From Bacteroides fragilis (lineage in GTDB: Bacteria; Bacteroidota; Bacteroidia; Bacteroidales; Bacteroidaceae), in NCBI RefSeq assembly GCF_019583405.1, contig NZ_SZUU01000005.1:291345-355344 (forward strand): a stretch of DNA of 64,000 bases, given 5' to 3'. This document shows positions 9,598 through 16,544 of the stretch, piece by piece. Under the pieces are notes generated by a model. That model was not told where the DNA came from and ran no database searches. It saw only the letters and a list, made by a program, of their open reading frames with translations. How positions within the stretch are numbered: position 1 is the stretch's first letter; each line of letters begins with the position of its first letter. Made by a program: the position numbers and the translations under genes.

Positions 9598-10845
9598 TTG
9601 TTTAGGCTGGATAAAATAAGCAATGATATTAGAAAACTTTTTTATGATAGATGGTGTTCAAATGGCGAAAATGGTATAACACTCGATGCTGTAACGAAAA
9701 CCATCTACTATTTACCTTCTCAGAACCAGCTCCAGATGATAAGTATTTATTTCAATGCCCGTACTTATCCGACCGGACTATTCTGGAGTTCGACACAGTT
9801 GATTGGAGGAACAAGCAACTCAAACCAGGCTCGTGCTATATCATACGCCAACTATGGTGAAGCTCAGACGTATACCAGCATCAGCACACAAGGATATTCA
9901 CGTTGTCTGATGGAGCCGGATCGTACTTACCCGTTCCCGGTAGCCAGTTTGTCTACCCCGACAAGTCCTGTTTATTATCCGTTGCAGATAGCTCCTAATA
10001 TAAAGACTTATCCTTATTTTCAGACTGGGGCATTCCCCGTTATTGTAAATCAGGAAATGTGGAATTATGGAGGAGTAATAGGATTTCAACCACGTGGTGT
10101 AGTATCCATATCACTTCGTACGGGAGAACCTTATACGGCCCTCACAAGCAACTATCATACGGTGCGCAAACCTTATACCCTTATCAGAGTAGCGAAAAAC
10201 GATTGTGATAAAAATGGGAATCCGGTAATAAACAATGCAGTTACACGCTACACGATGAACTGGTATGAAGCTTTGGGGTATGTAACTCCTTCAGGAACTG
10301 ACCCTGCTACTCCAACAGTAAATACGACTCGTACCGGATGTAATGCCTATTCGGAGCGGAGCGATAAAAAGGACTTGGGTACCTGGCGCGTTCCGACTTC
10401 ACTCGAATTGACACAACTTTGGGTTATGGGTGCAGGAGTTGGCGGTACTACTCCTGTAAATCCGAATTATACATATGCGGTAAGTGGAAGCGGATCGAAT
10501 GTAACGATCTCGACACCGAGATATCCCCGCATGAGTGAACAATATCCCGGAGTGCTTCCATTGTGGGGAGATGTTAGCACTCTGACAAATAATATTGCGA
10601 ATATAAACTATGTGTGGCCTGGGGGAACGGCTTCAACACCTTATAACTTAAATAAATTATACTGGTCGTCGAATACTTCTCCTAATACGACTCCAGCAAA
10701 TGCTTTCGCTATGATGCTTGATTTTTATTCGGGGGATTCCTATACGGGAAGTGGTCCGCGGACTGCCGGATTTCCACGGAAAAAGGGGCAGGGGCTTTTG
10801 CGGTGTGTGAAAGATGTGACCGAATCCACACGCTACCAGCAATAA
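9598..10845 (+). CDS. Fibrobacter-paralogous-domain (DUF1566-like) surface protein, probably 5'-truncated
   Basis: An open frame of 415 codons opening with TTG directly after an in-frame TAA (9595-9597), with no signal peptide. It contains two related units: YLPSQNQLQ ... GLFWSSTQ ... RCLMEPD (residues about 38-115), and TWRVPTSLELTQLW ... LYWSSN ... GLLRCVKD (about 265-405). The pattern 'RVPT.. EL ... YWSS ... RCVKD' is typical of FISUMP/DUF1566-like domains and of the C-terminal ends of large Bacteroides fimbrillin-type surface proteins. The missing export signal and the odd start suggest the 5' part was lost and this is a remnant. The function is unknown. Confidence 0.55.
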   Translation: MFRLDKISNDIRKLFYDRWCSNGENGITLDAVTKTIYYLPSQNQLQMISIYFNARTYPTGLFWSSTQLIGGTSNSNQARAISYANYGEAQTYTSISTQGYSRCLMEPDRTYPFPVASLSTPTSPVYYPLQIAPNIKTYPYFQTGAFPVIVNQEMWNYGGVIGFQPRGVVSISLRTGEPYTALTSNYHTVRKPYTLIRVAKNDCDKNGNPVINNAVTRYTMNWYEALGYVTPSGTDPATPTVNTTRTGCNAYSERSDKKDLGTWRVPTSLELTQLWVMGAGVGGTTPVNPNYTYAVSGSGSNVTISTPRYPRMSEQYPGVLPLWGDVSTLTNNIANINYVWPGGTASTPYNLNKLYWSSNTSPNTTPANAFAMMLDFYSGDSYTGSGPRTAGFPRKKGQGLLRCVKDVTESTRYQQ

Positions 10846-10953
10846 AGCGGAAGCTTGTGGCAGCTATCTATAAAGATGTCAATACTTTAATAGATTTTTG
10901 ATAGAAGTTGTATGTTTTATATATATATCCTTGAATGAACCGGGCATAAACAA

Positions 10954-10987
10954 TTCGCCCGAATGATATTTCCATCATCCGGGCGAA
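10954..10987. terminator. Hairpin terminator between convergent genes
   Basis: TTCGCCCGAATGAT (10954-10967) pairs with ATCATCCGGGCGAA (10974-10987) with one mismatch and a 6-nt loop. It lies 20 nt past the fic stop and about 110 nt past the upstream plus-strand frame. A T-rich tail (TTGTTTA) is present in the fic direction. Confidence 0.7.
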
Positions 10988-11006
10988 ATCGTTTATACTG
11001 TGGAGC

Positions 11007-11921
11007 TTATCCGATTGTTTCTACCTGCTGGCTATTGGCTTCGTTTATATCAACATGAAAAGCATTTATCAACAAATCGAACAGATTCATATTCAAGTAA
11101 AAATTATCCCGTCCCAGTTTCATTTTAGTTAGAAAGCCCGCATCAACCAACTGATTGAGGTACGAAGTGGCAGTGGGACGTGATACGCCCAGTTCATCAC
11201 ATACAAAATCTATTTTTGTGTAAGGATGCTTAAACAGGTTGTTCAGCAAATCCTGCGAATAGATTTTGGGAAATTGCTCCCTGATTCCCTTTTTATATTC
11301 CATCATCAAAGACTTCATTTTCAAGATAAGTTCAACTGTCTCCTGAGACGTTTCTTCCAATCCTTTCAGGAGAAACAGAACCCATGCTTCCCACTCCTGA
11401 TTGTCTCTGACGGCTTGGAGCAAATGATAATATTCTCCTTTGTTCTTGATGATATAGCGGCTCAGGTACAACACCGGTAAATCCAACAGGCCTTGAATAA
11501 CCAAATACAGGATATTGATGATTCTCCCCGTTCTGCCGTTACCATCAGAAAACGGGTGAATACTCTCAAACTGATGATGAATGATGCACATCTTAACCAG
11601 CGGGTCCAGATCGCTAACCGAATCGTCATTAATGAACTTTTCCAGATTAGACATACAGGACACTATTTCATCATAACTCTGAGGCGGTTCATATACCGCT
11701 TCCCCCGTACGGTCATTGATAAGAGCCGTGCCCGGTGTTACCCGATAGCCTGCCTGATTGTGCTTGATTCTCCTATAAATTTCAATCATGTCGTTACAGG
11801 TCAGCAACCCATGTTACTTAACCAACTCAAAACCGTGTATCAATGCTTCCGAATAGCTTTGCACCTCCTTAGTGGCAGCGGTAATAGCCGTATGGAGTGG
11901 TAACGTGGGAATTTGATACAT
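11007..11921 (-). pseudogene. fic: Fic-domain AMP-transferase interrupted by an in-frame TAA
   Basis: A Fic protein with a C-terminal winged helix. The catalytic loop HPFSDGNGRTGR is intact (residues 84-95 counted from 11807), and a DNA-binding-like segment (ELGVSRPTATSYL) lies near the end. An ATG at 11919-11921 opens the same frame: 35 codons that fit the family (ATKEVQSYSEAL, HGFELVK), then TAA at 11814-11816, then HGLLTCNDM and the remaining protein. No base is gained or lost, so this looks like a single nonsense change at codon 36. Compared with the usual ~370 residues, the N-terminal part carrying the inhibitory helix is also missing. A shortened protein could start at the TTG at 11805-11807. 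Fic enzymes transfer AMP to target proteins; some act as toxins. Confidence 0.8.
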
Positions 11922-11953
11922 TTCTTTTTGTGCGTTTATAAAGATGATACGCA

Positions 11954-11961
11954 CAAATATA
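11954..11961 (-). promoter_or_regulatory. fic: -7 element upstream of fic
   Basis: The minus strand reads TATATTTG, an exact TAnnTTTG, about 33 nt upstream of the ATG at 11921. This supports 11921 as the original start and suggests the broken gene is still transcribed. Confidence 0.5.
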
Positions 11962-11974
11962 TAAAAAAAGATGC

Positions 11975-12012
11975 GTTTTCTTTATACGTTCATAGAGATA
12001 TATAAAGAAAAC
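11975..12012. repeat. 12-bp inverted repeat, possible operator
   Basis: GTTTTCTTTATA (11975-11986) and its perfect reverse complement (12001-12012) are separated by 14 nt, just upstream of the fic promoter. A related string, AAAGAAACACGTTTTTCTTT, follows at about 12037-12065. The AT-rich arms sit between divergent promoters (fic and 12079), a normal place for a regulator site. Confidence 0.5.
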
Positions 12013-12078
12013 ACGTTTTTTTTTATATATGCACACGGTTATGCAAAAGAAACACGTTTTTCTTTCTACATATTTATG

Positions 12079-12086
12079 TATCTTTG
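12079..12086 (+). promoter_or_regulatory. -7 element for the structured RNA candidate
   Basis: TATCTTTG is an exact match to TAnnTTTG and predicts a start near 12093. No long open frame begins downstream; the next 190 nt are strongly structured. Confidence 0.55.
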
Positions 12087-12090
12087 CTCC

Positions 12091-12279
12091 GTGCTCTCTG
12101 TCGAGAGAGCACCTTGTTTTTATTACGTTTAGTCAAGACTCTGAGAAAAAGCGGCAATTTTTTCTAAGCAAAGCAACGACTAAACGGACTGGTTGCGTTG
12201 TATCCTTACAACTCAATAAGCGTGTCCGTTTAGGTTTATAATTGCTTTGCTGGGTTGATGCCGCTTCCCTCTCTGAGAA
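12091..12279 (+). ncRNA. Candidate structured RNA with alternative helices
   Basis: Helices seen by eye: a 9-bp hairpin at 12091-12112 (GTGCTCTCT/AGAGAGCAC, 4-nt loop); AAGCGGCA 12149-12156 with 12259-12266; AGCAAAGCAA 12167-12176 with 12242-12251; CTAAACGGAC 12180-12189 with 12224-12233; and an apical GTTGTA/TACAAC hairpin at 12197-12212. The last four nest into one rod. In addition CGTTTAGTC at 12126-12134 can pair with GACTAAACG at 12178-12186, which excludes the third rod helix, so a switch is possible. CTCTGAGAA occurs as a direct repeat at 12139-12147 and 12271-12279, so a small MITE-like insertion is the alternative reading. No Rfam family was recognised. Confidence 0.5.
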
Positions 12280-12323
12280 TTATATTCACTAATACGGGCA
12301 CGTCCCTCTTTAAATCTGTCTAT

Positions 12324-12599
12324 ATGGAAAATTACGGCAAACAAAACTTTCTCGGCCTACCACACAAAGCCGCTTACTGCTTGGTGATTAGTACATGGAT
12401 CATCAGCATATATGCCATTGTAGGACAATAAGAAATCATCCGGCAATATCAAAACATAATAGATGAAGCCATACACAGCAATCAAACCCAGATTGTGCCC
12501 AGTTGCCGCACGCTACTCAAGCCCGAACCGCCGTTTGACTGCATGACGATCACCGAATACAACTATATCTTCAATCCGGAAGACGACGGAAGCCGGTAA
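12324..12599 (+). pseudogene. Small membrane-protein frame split by an in-frame TAA
   Basis: ATG at 12324 opens 35 codons (starts MENYGKQNF, then a hydrophobic stretch CLVISTWIISIYAIV) ending in TAA at 12429-12431. The same frame continues for 55 more codons (EIIRQYQNIIDEA ... PEDDGSR) to a second TAA at 12597-12599. Both halves have ordinary composition, so either a 91-codon protein has acquired a nonsense codon, or the product is a 35-residue single-span membrane peptide. No homologue is recognised and no clear ribosome site is seen. Confidence 0.4.
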
Positions 12600-12605
12600 A
12601 CATGT

Positions 12606-12778
12606 CTTTTTCCTCTTTTCCCGCACGAAGATAGGGCGCAGCCGTCCATCCATCAATGATCGCTACGCTATTTCAGCACAAAATATCCTGCGCTCCTGCG
12701 TCGTGCGGTATTTTCTGCCGAAATTCATTGCCGGCTGCCCGTCCGTGTCCTGATGGATGTTTAAGAAAAAAGGAAAAA
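12606..12778. other. Interleaved inverted repeats, no gene
   Basis: Four complementary pairs occur in this 170-nt stretch: TTTTTCC 12607-12613 with GGAAAAA near 12772; CCGCACGA 12621-12628 with 12701-12708; GGGC(GC)AGCCG 12634-12644 with CGGCTGCCC 12732-12740; and CATCCATCA 12647-12655 with 12751-12759. The middle three cross one another rather than nest, so they could not all form at once without a pseudoknot. Confidence 0.35.
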
Positions 12779-12818
12779 AATGTGTAGGGGCTGCGCTGGT
12801 GATACCGGAAATTATGTG

Positions 12819-12826
12819 CACCTTTG
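12819..12826 (+). promoter_or_regulatory. -7-like element of RNA unit 1
   Basis: CACCTTTG differs from TAnnTTTG only at the first base. It lies about 75 nt before the conserved helix of unit 1, in the same relative position as the element ahead of unit 2. Confidence 0.3.
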
Positions 12827-12832
12827 TACGTT

Positions 12833-13012
12833 TCCTGTAGCGTCGGCCTTGCTGGTTACTTGGCGGCTGCTGAGAAACAGCTATTTAAAAACTTTAGATA
12901 AACGGTTCTGCTCCCGTGCCTGATACTGTAATGGGTCGGCATATTTTTCTTTCTTTGTTTCTGCATCGAATGTCTGATAGTGCAGCGGGTCAGCAGAACC
13001 GTTCTGTTTTCA
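12833..13012 (+). ncRNA. Candidate structured small RNA, unit 1
   Basis: Core helix P1: AACGGTTCTGCT (12901-12912) pairs perfectly with 12992-13003 and is extended by CCCG 12913-12916 with CGGG 12986-12989 across a 2-nt bulge. Inside are P2 (CTGA 12920-12923 with TCGG 12936-12939, loop TACTGTAATGGG) and P3 (CTGCA 12961-12965 with TGCAG 12981-12985). P1 is followed by TTCTGTTTTC, so it could also serve as the terminator. The 5' end is a guess from the promoter-like element; a small hairpin (GCTG/CAGC) lies around 12866-12882. A second copy follows at 13231. The family is not recognised. Confidence 0.5.
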
Positions 13013-13117
13013 TTAAATCTCCCCTATACAAAGGACGTTCAGCAAACAATCCTATCAATAAAAGTGTTTCATTGTACATTTTTTAGCCGTTTGCTATGGT
13101 AATTCAAAAATAATCAC

Positions 13118-13125
13118 CATCTTTG
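13118..13125 (+). promoter_or_regulatory. -7-like element of RNA unit 2
   Basis: CATCTTTG is one mismatch from TAnnTTTG. A TTTG that could be the -33 element sits at 13090-13093, with a gap of 24 nt. Confidence 0.35.
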
Positions 13126-13131
13126 TAATGC

Positions 13132-13343
13132 GTTATAATTAACTATTACTGGCAGAGATGAAGACTTGTATGTTCTTTGTCTTACTTTAGCTACGGGCAT
13201 AATCTATTTATGTCCGCAGCTTCTGGATAAAACGGTTCTGCTCCCGGGACTAATACCGTAATGGGTTAGCATATATACATTTCTTTGCTCTGCAAATGAT
13301 AGTGATTATAGCGCAAGCGGGTTAAGCAGGGCCGTTCATTTTT
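13132..13343 (+). ncRNA. Candidate structured small RNA, unit 2
   Basis: A paralogue of unit 1. The P1 5' arm AACGGTTCTGCT (13231-13242) is identical, while the 3' arm (13325-13336, AGCAGGGCCGTT) differs by two A-to-G changes that keep pairing as G-U. CCCG/CGGG is kept (13243-13246 with 13318-13321). P2 is CTAA/TTAG (13250-13253 with 13266-13269) where unit 1 has CTGA/TCGG, so both strands changed and pairing was kept. The 12-nt P2 loop differs at one base. P1 is followed directly by CATTTTT, a terminator-like tail. An extra 5' hairpin (GGGCATAA with TTATGTCC) sits at 13195-13214. Confidence 0.5.
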
Positions 13344-13368
13344 CCCTGCCCGATTATACGTTTGTGCT

Positions 13369-13722
13369 ATGGGCGAACAATCTACTATCAAAATCTTGTA
13401 TTTCCATCGACGCAAAACCAACGCAAGCGGCTGGTATAAGTTGGAATATATTTTTCAGCGAGGTAAAAAGATTCTGCATTATACACTCTCTACCCGGGAT
13501 TATGAATATTTAGAAAGTTTCTGCTCCCCCTGCATGGTCGAACGTTCAGAAATGATTGTCTATGTGGCCGAACTTCTTTTGGAAATTCACAAAGTGAAAT
13601 ATTCTCGCTTGAAAGTCACCCCAAGTTATGCCTATGCTACTTCTAAATATAAACCCCGAATCAACCAAATGTGCAAAAAGAGCCGTTATCACAAAACATC
13701 TGTCATTATAGACGGACTATAG
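13369..13722 (+). CDS. Small basic protein of unknown function
   Basis: A 117-residue protein starting MGEQSTIKILYF, rich in Lys, Arg and Tyr, with no signal peptide or membrane segment. The C-terminal third (from YKPRINQMCKK to the end) is strongly basic, so nucleic-acid binding is possible but unproven. It begins 26 nt after the end of structured RNA unit 2 and is followed by a strong terminator, so it closes this small module. I do not recognise the family. The codon pattern and defined ends make a real gene likely. Confidence 0.6.
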   Translation: MGEQSTIKILYFHRRKTNASGWYKLEYIFQRGKKILHYTLSTRDYEYLESFCSPCMVERSEMIVYVAELLLEIHKVKYSRLKVTPSYAYATSKYKPRINQMCKKSRYHKTSVIIDGL

Positions 13723-13791
13723 TGCTATATTAAATTCTCTTTTATAATTGACTTTGAATCTAAATCCATTTATTCAACCAGTTAGCTCGCC

Positions 13792-13841
13792 GAACCGCTG
13801 TCACTCTACCCCCCGGAGGACAGCGGTTCTCTTTTTGTTTT
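13792..13841 (+). terminator. Rho-independent terminator
   Basis: GAACCGCTGTC (13792-13802) pairs perfectly with GACAGCGGTTC (13819-13829), followed by TCTTTTTGTTTT. It ends the transcript of the 117-residue protein gene. Confidence 0.85.
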
Positions 13842-13872
13842 GCGAATAGCGGACTAAACGATACTATTGGGT

Positions 13873-13888
13873 TTGACCTTAAGGTCAA
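13873..13888. promoter_or_regulatory. Perfect 16-bp palindrome
   Basis: TTGACCTTAAGGTCAA is a perfect dyad, two bases before the ATG of a 26-codon frame. It may be an operator or chance; no regulator is known here. Confidence 0.35.
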
Positions 13889-13890
13889 CT

Positions 13891-13971
13891 ATGGGTAAGA
13901 AGATTGAGTTTTCAGATCAATATAAAGTAATAATCAGGAAGAAACAATCCAGTTGGTACCTTAAAAAGTAA
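13891..13971 (+). CDS. Possible 26-residue basic peptide
   Basis: ATG GGT AAG AAG to TAA at 13969-13971 encodes a short, lysine-rich peptide (starts MGKKIEFSDQY, ends WYLKK). The only support is the start codon and the palindrome placed just before it. It may be a non-coding stretch or a gene fragment. The rest of 13840-14040 shows nothing clear. Confidence 0.2.
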   Translation: MGKKIEFSDQYKVIIRKKQSSWYLKK

Positions 13972-14040
13972 ACTCTTTAATGGGTTGTATCTAAGTTCTT
14001 TATGGCGAATGTCACCTTCTTTATCTCAGCCCGCCTCCCC

Positions 14041-14109
14041 GAGCCCATGAGCCCGCGTACCCGGGCTGACGGGCTTCGATACCTGGGCTCATCAGCCCGG
14101 GTATGCGGG
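14041..14109. repeat. GC-rich REP-like inverted repeat
   Basis: An 18-base arm at 14052-14069 (CCCGCGTACCCGGGCTGA) pairs with 14092-14109 with a single G-U/T mismatch. A second set, GAGCCCA (14041-14047) with TGGGCTC (14084-14090), is interleaved. The stretch is far richer in GC than its AT-rich surroundings. Confidence 0.6.
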
Positions 14110-14246
14110 ACGAGGTGAATATTATACCATTTTCGGTTAGATGCTTAAGAAAAACAAAATGCTCTAAACGGCCTATCTGCTTAGGTAATGTTTTTCTTTC
14201 TTTTGTCAATCAGGTAGTTAACTCTTGGTGTGCTATTAAATCGGCG

Positions 14247-14360
14247 GGTGGAAGATGGAAGATGAGGGTGGAAGATAGATGGGCTGAAAACGCTATCTTC
14301 CACCAATCTATAATGTTGTATATTAAATAGATAAACATTAAAAGGTGGAAGATGGAAGAT
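14247..14360. repeat. GGTGGAAGATGGAAGAT repeats with hairpin
   Basis: GGTGGAAGATGGAAGAT occurs at 14247-14263 and again at 14344-14360. Between them GGTGGAAGATAG (14267-14278) pairs perfectly with CTATCTTCCACC (14293-14304). This looks like a small non-coding repeat element. The flanking 14361-14600 contains no gene I can support. Confidence 0.5.
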
Positions 14361-14619
14361 CGAAATGTTTTTTTTGGGGGGGCTTCGTCAAATTTGGTGG
14401 TAAATTTTCTTTTACTCATGGAATCTGATTCCGTTTTCGGAAGTGTAAGTCCTCGTTTATAGTTGACAAAAAAGCAAGTATCCCGGCTTTTCCCCGAAGA
14501 GTCCATCCGTGAGGTGAAGAAGCGAATTTTAGACTAAACCATCTGAAAATCAACATCTTTAAAAAGTAAGATTTCCGTCCTCAAAAGCTTTGTTTTAACA
14601 CAGAGTTAAAGCTTGTTCT

Positions 14620-14922
14620 TTGGATGTGAATAACAAGTTCTTTAAATGCAAAAGACTTGTTATTTGCGTACAAGAACCTGACAACCTGCAAAAGGCGTTA
14701 ACACTGATTAATGGAGGTTTCGAAACCAACGCAGATAATGCAAAATCTATTTCTTTCCCGGGAGTAGCCGGCATGATGATGGCTTGCCCTGATATGGAAA
14801 CGGAAGGTAAGATTAAGATACTGAAAGCCATCAATGAAGTGAGATCGTTTGGTGTATTGTCTGGTGGAGGTATCGGGTTGTATGATGCTAATAACGCATT
14901 GGCTGTTGTGCTAGAAAAGTAA
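14620..14922 (+). CDS. Hypothetical protein, about 100 residues
   Basis: The frame from 14620 to the TAA at 14920 encodes a soluble protein with no signal. It has a Gly-rich segment SGGGIGLYDANN near residue 81 and a Met-rich GMMMACP near 50. The composition is coding-like and a terminator follows at 14974, but the start is uncertain and the piece may be the C-terminal end of a lost gene. No family is recognised. Confidence 0.4.
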   Translation: MDVNNKFFKCKRLVICVQEPDNLQKALTLINGGFETNADNAKSISFPGVAGMMMACPDMETEGKIKILKAINEVRSFGVLSGGGIGLYDANNALAVVLEK

Positions 14923-14973
14923 TTATCACAGAATAATAAGGCTTTCCTTTTTTACGTAAGCCTTGAGATTATG

Positions 14974-15018
14974 AAATCGCCCTCGTTACAGTAAGTTGTA
15001 GCGAGGACGATTTTTGTT
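14974..15018 (+). terminator. Rho-independent terminator
   Basis: AAATCGCCCTCGTTACA (14974-14990) pairs with 14997-15013 (16 of 17 positions, one G-U, one mismatch), followed by TTTTTG. It ends the hypothetical gene and lies 44 nt from the stop of the convergent DUF3472 gene. Confidence 0.7.
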
Positions 15019-15061
15019 TGGGGAGTACTCTTTCTCAATTTGTAAAGAGTAGAAGTAGATG

Positions 15062-16318
15062 TTATAGTTGCTCCAATGCTTCCCAGTCAATTTTCGGTTC
15101 TTTACCCGTTGGCTTACAATAGAACTTTGTTCCCATCGGAACAGATTCGTTGAAGAAGCCTCCCATTTTCAGATAAAACCGGTTATCTTTAGTATTTCCA
15201 CCTTGATAGTCGAGGCGGACTTTGGCGCTTGCCGTTGCGTCGTGTGTGAAGACGGCGTCAGTGAGCCGGGTCCATTTACCTTCTTTACTGCGTGCCCATT
15301 GGTTACCGAAGAAAACTTCACGCGACAAGTATCCTTGTTCCGGACTGAAATTCTCAAGGAAACTATGAGGACGTTTGTACCATGTGTTGGTCATGGGGCG
15401 TAAGAAGCTGGCTATCAATTTCCACTCTTTTTCATCTGTGGCATAGAAGTAAGCGGTATAAGTGGTATTTCCGTTTCCATCCGGTTTGACATGCATCAGG
15501 AATTTGTATGTATTGCCAGCCTTCCAAGGATATCTTAAATAACTTTGTCCTCCTGAGCCTTCGTTGCCAAACTCACCGATATGTACATCTTTTCCTTGAC
15601 GTAGCAATTTAATCTTTTGGTCATCCGGAATCGTTTTAGGGTCTTGTGTGTCAAAAGGACTCCAAACAGAGAAAAGAATGCGGCGTTCTGTAGGAGAGTT
15701 GTATTGCATCCCGAAATAACCTTCACCGAAGCCGGCTGCCATATAGTAGCTATGCATTGTTTCGCCTTCTTTGGGCACTGTGACTTCGTTGTAGAACCAT
15801 TCGGTGTCACCTTCGGGCAATGCATACCCCATATGAACGGAAGGACCGCGACGTCCCCAATAGTCTGAGAAGTCTTTCACATAATTACTTTTACCTGTAA
15901 CGTTGTCTGCTATCAATTGCTTGATTTCTCCGAAACTCTCGCCTTCTTTAGCCACACCTTGCAAGTCGATGCGCACATACCCTGCCTGGCGTATATCAAT
16001 GCTCCCTACAGGTACATTGGTGAAATCATCCGATTGCAGATTAACTTTGAAACTCTTTTTCCCATAACTGACTTTGATTTCAGAGTGTCCTTTGGCATAA
16101 AGTGACAAATCGGCTGTTGTAGGTTGATGCAAATAGAAGTAAATGCTAACGATACTTTTAGGATTGGTCCAGTGCGAAACTCCTTCTTGAGTTATTCGGG
16201 CACCGTCTTGCTGACGGGTTACATAACCATTGCCGGAAACTCCTACGACAAGTTGTTGAGGCTGCGCAAATGCAGTGGTGCATAGTAATAATGCAAATAG
16301 ACATAATAGATTTTTCAT
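15062..16318 (-). CDS. DUF3472/DUF5077-type secreted protein
   Basis: A 418-residue exported protein. The start is set at the ATG of MKNLLCLFALLL (16316-16318), which gives a clean signal peptide cut after AFA; an upstream in-frame start would bury it. The N-terminal ~130 residues resemble the DUF5077 beta-sandwich, and the remainder resembles DUF3472 (WGRRGPSVHMGY near 150, FGEGYFGMQYN near 195, YLRYPWKAG). These proteins are common in Bacteroidetes and are thought to bind or modify carbohydrates, but no activity is established. It is monocistronic, with its own promoter at 16390. Confidence 0.8.
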   Translation of the reverse strand: MKNLLCLFALLLCTTAFAQPQQLVVGVSGNGYVTRQQDGARITQEGVSHWTNPKSIVSIYFYLHQPTTADLSLYAKGHSEIKVSYGKKSFKVNLQSDDFTNVPVGSIDIRQAGYVRIDLQGVAKEGESFGEIKQLIADNVTGKSNYVKDFSDYWGRRGPSVHMGYALPEGDTEWFYNEVTVPKEGETMHSYYMAAGFGEGYFGMQYNSPTERRILFSVWSPFDTQDPKTIPDDQKIKLLRQGKDVHIGEFGNEGSGGQSYLRYPWKAGNTYKFLMHVKPDGNGNTTYTAYFYATDEKEWKLIASFLRPMTNTWYKRPHSFLENFSPEQGYLSREVFFGNQWARSKEGKWTRLTDAVFTHDATASAKVRLDYQGGNTKDNRFYLKMGGFFNESVPMGTKFYCKPTGKEPKIDWEALEQL

Positions 16319-16389
16319 GTTGATGTCATTGATTGATTTTATGTGTATTTCTGATATTGATAAATAACTCGTTGTATAATGCAATGCTG

Positions 16390-16397
16390 CAAAGTTA
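16390..16397 (-). promoter_or_regulatory. -7 element of the DUF3472 gene
   Basis: The minus strand reads TAACTTTG, an exact TAnnTTTG, giving a leader of about 65 nt before the ATG at 16318. Confidence 0.6.
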
Positions 16398-16544
16398 AGA
16401 ATTGATTTTCTTTATCGAACCAGAATCAATAACATTTGTTTTAGAAACTGTTTCGATTTCATTTAAAAGTTTATCAGTTGGTAGTTCTTAATCTATTTCT
16501 TATCTTTAAATATAACGACCAAATCATATTTAAAGAGTAATAAA

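Noticed and set aside
12901..13336. The tandem RNA units as a CRISPR array, tmRNA, 6S RNA, SRP RNA or retron msr-msd
   Set aside because: There are only two copies with no spacer pattern, no tRNA-like T-arm, no SRP tetraloop motif seen, and no reverse transcriptase gene nearby.
14210..14506. A 98-codon minus-strand frame with a hydrophobic stretch
   Set aside because: Most of it is translation of the GGTGGAAGAT repeat region; no promoter or family support.
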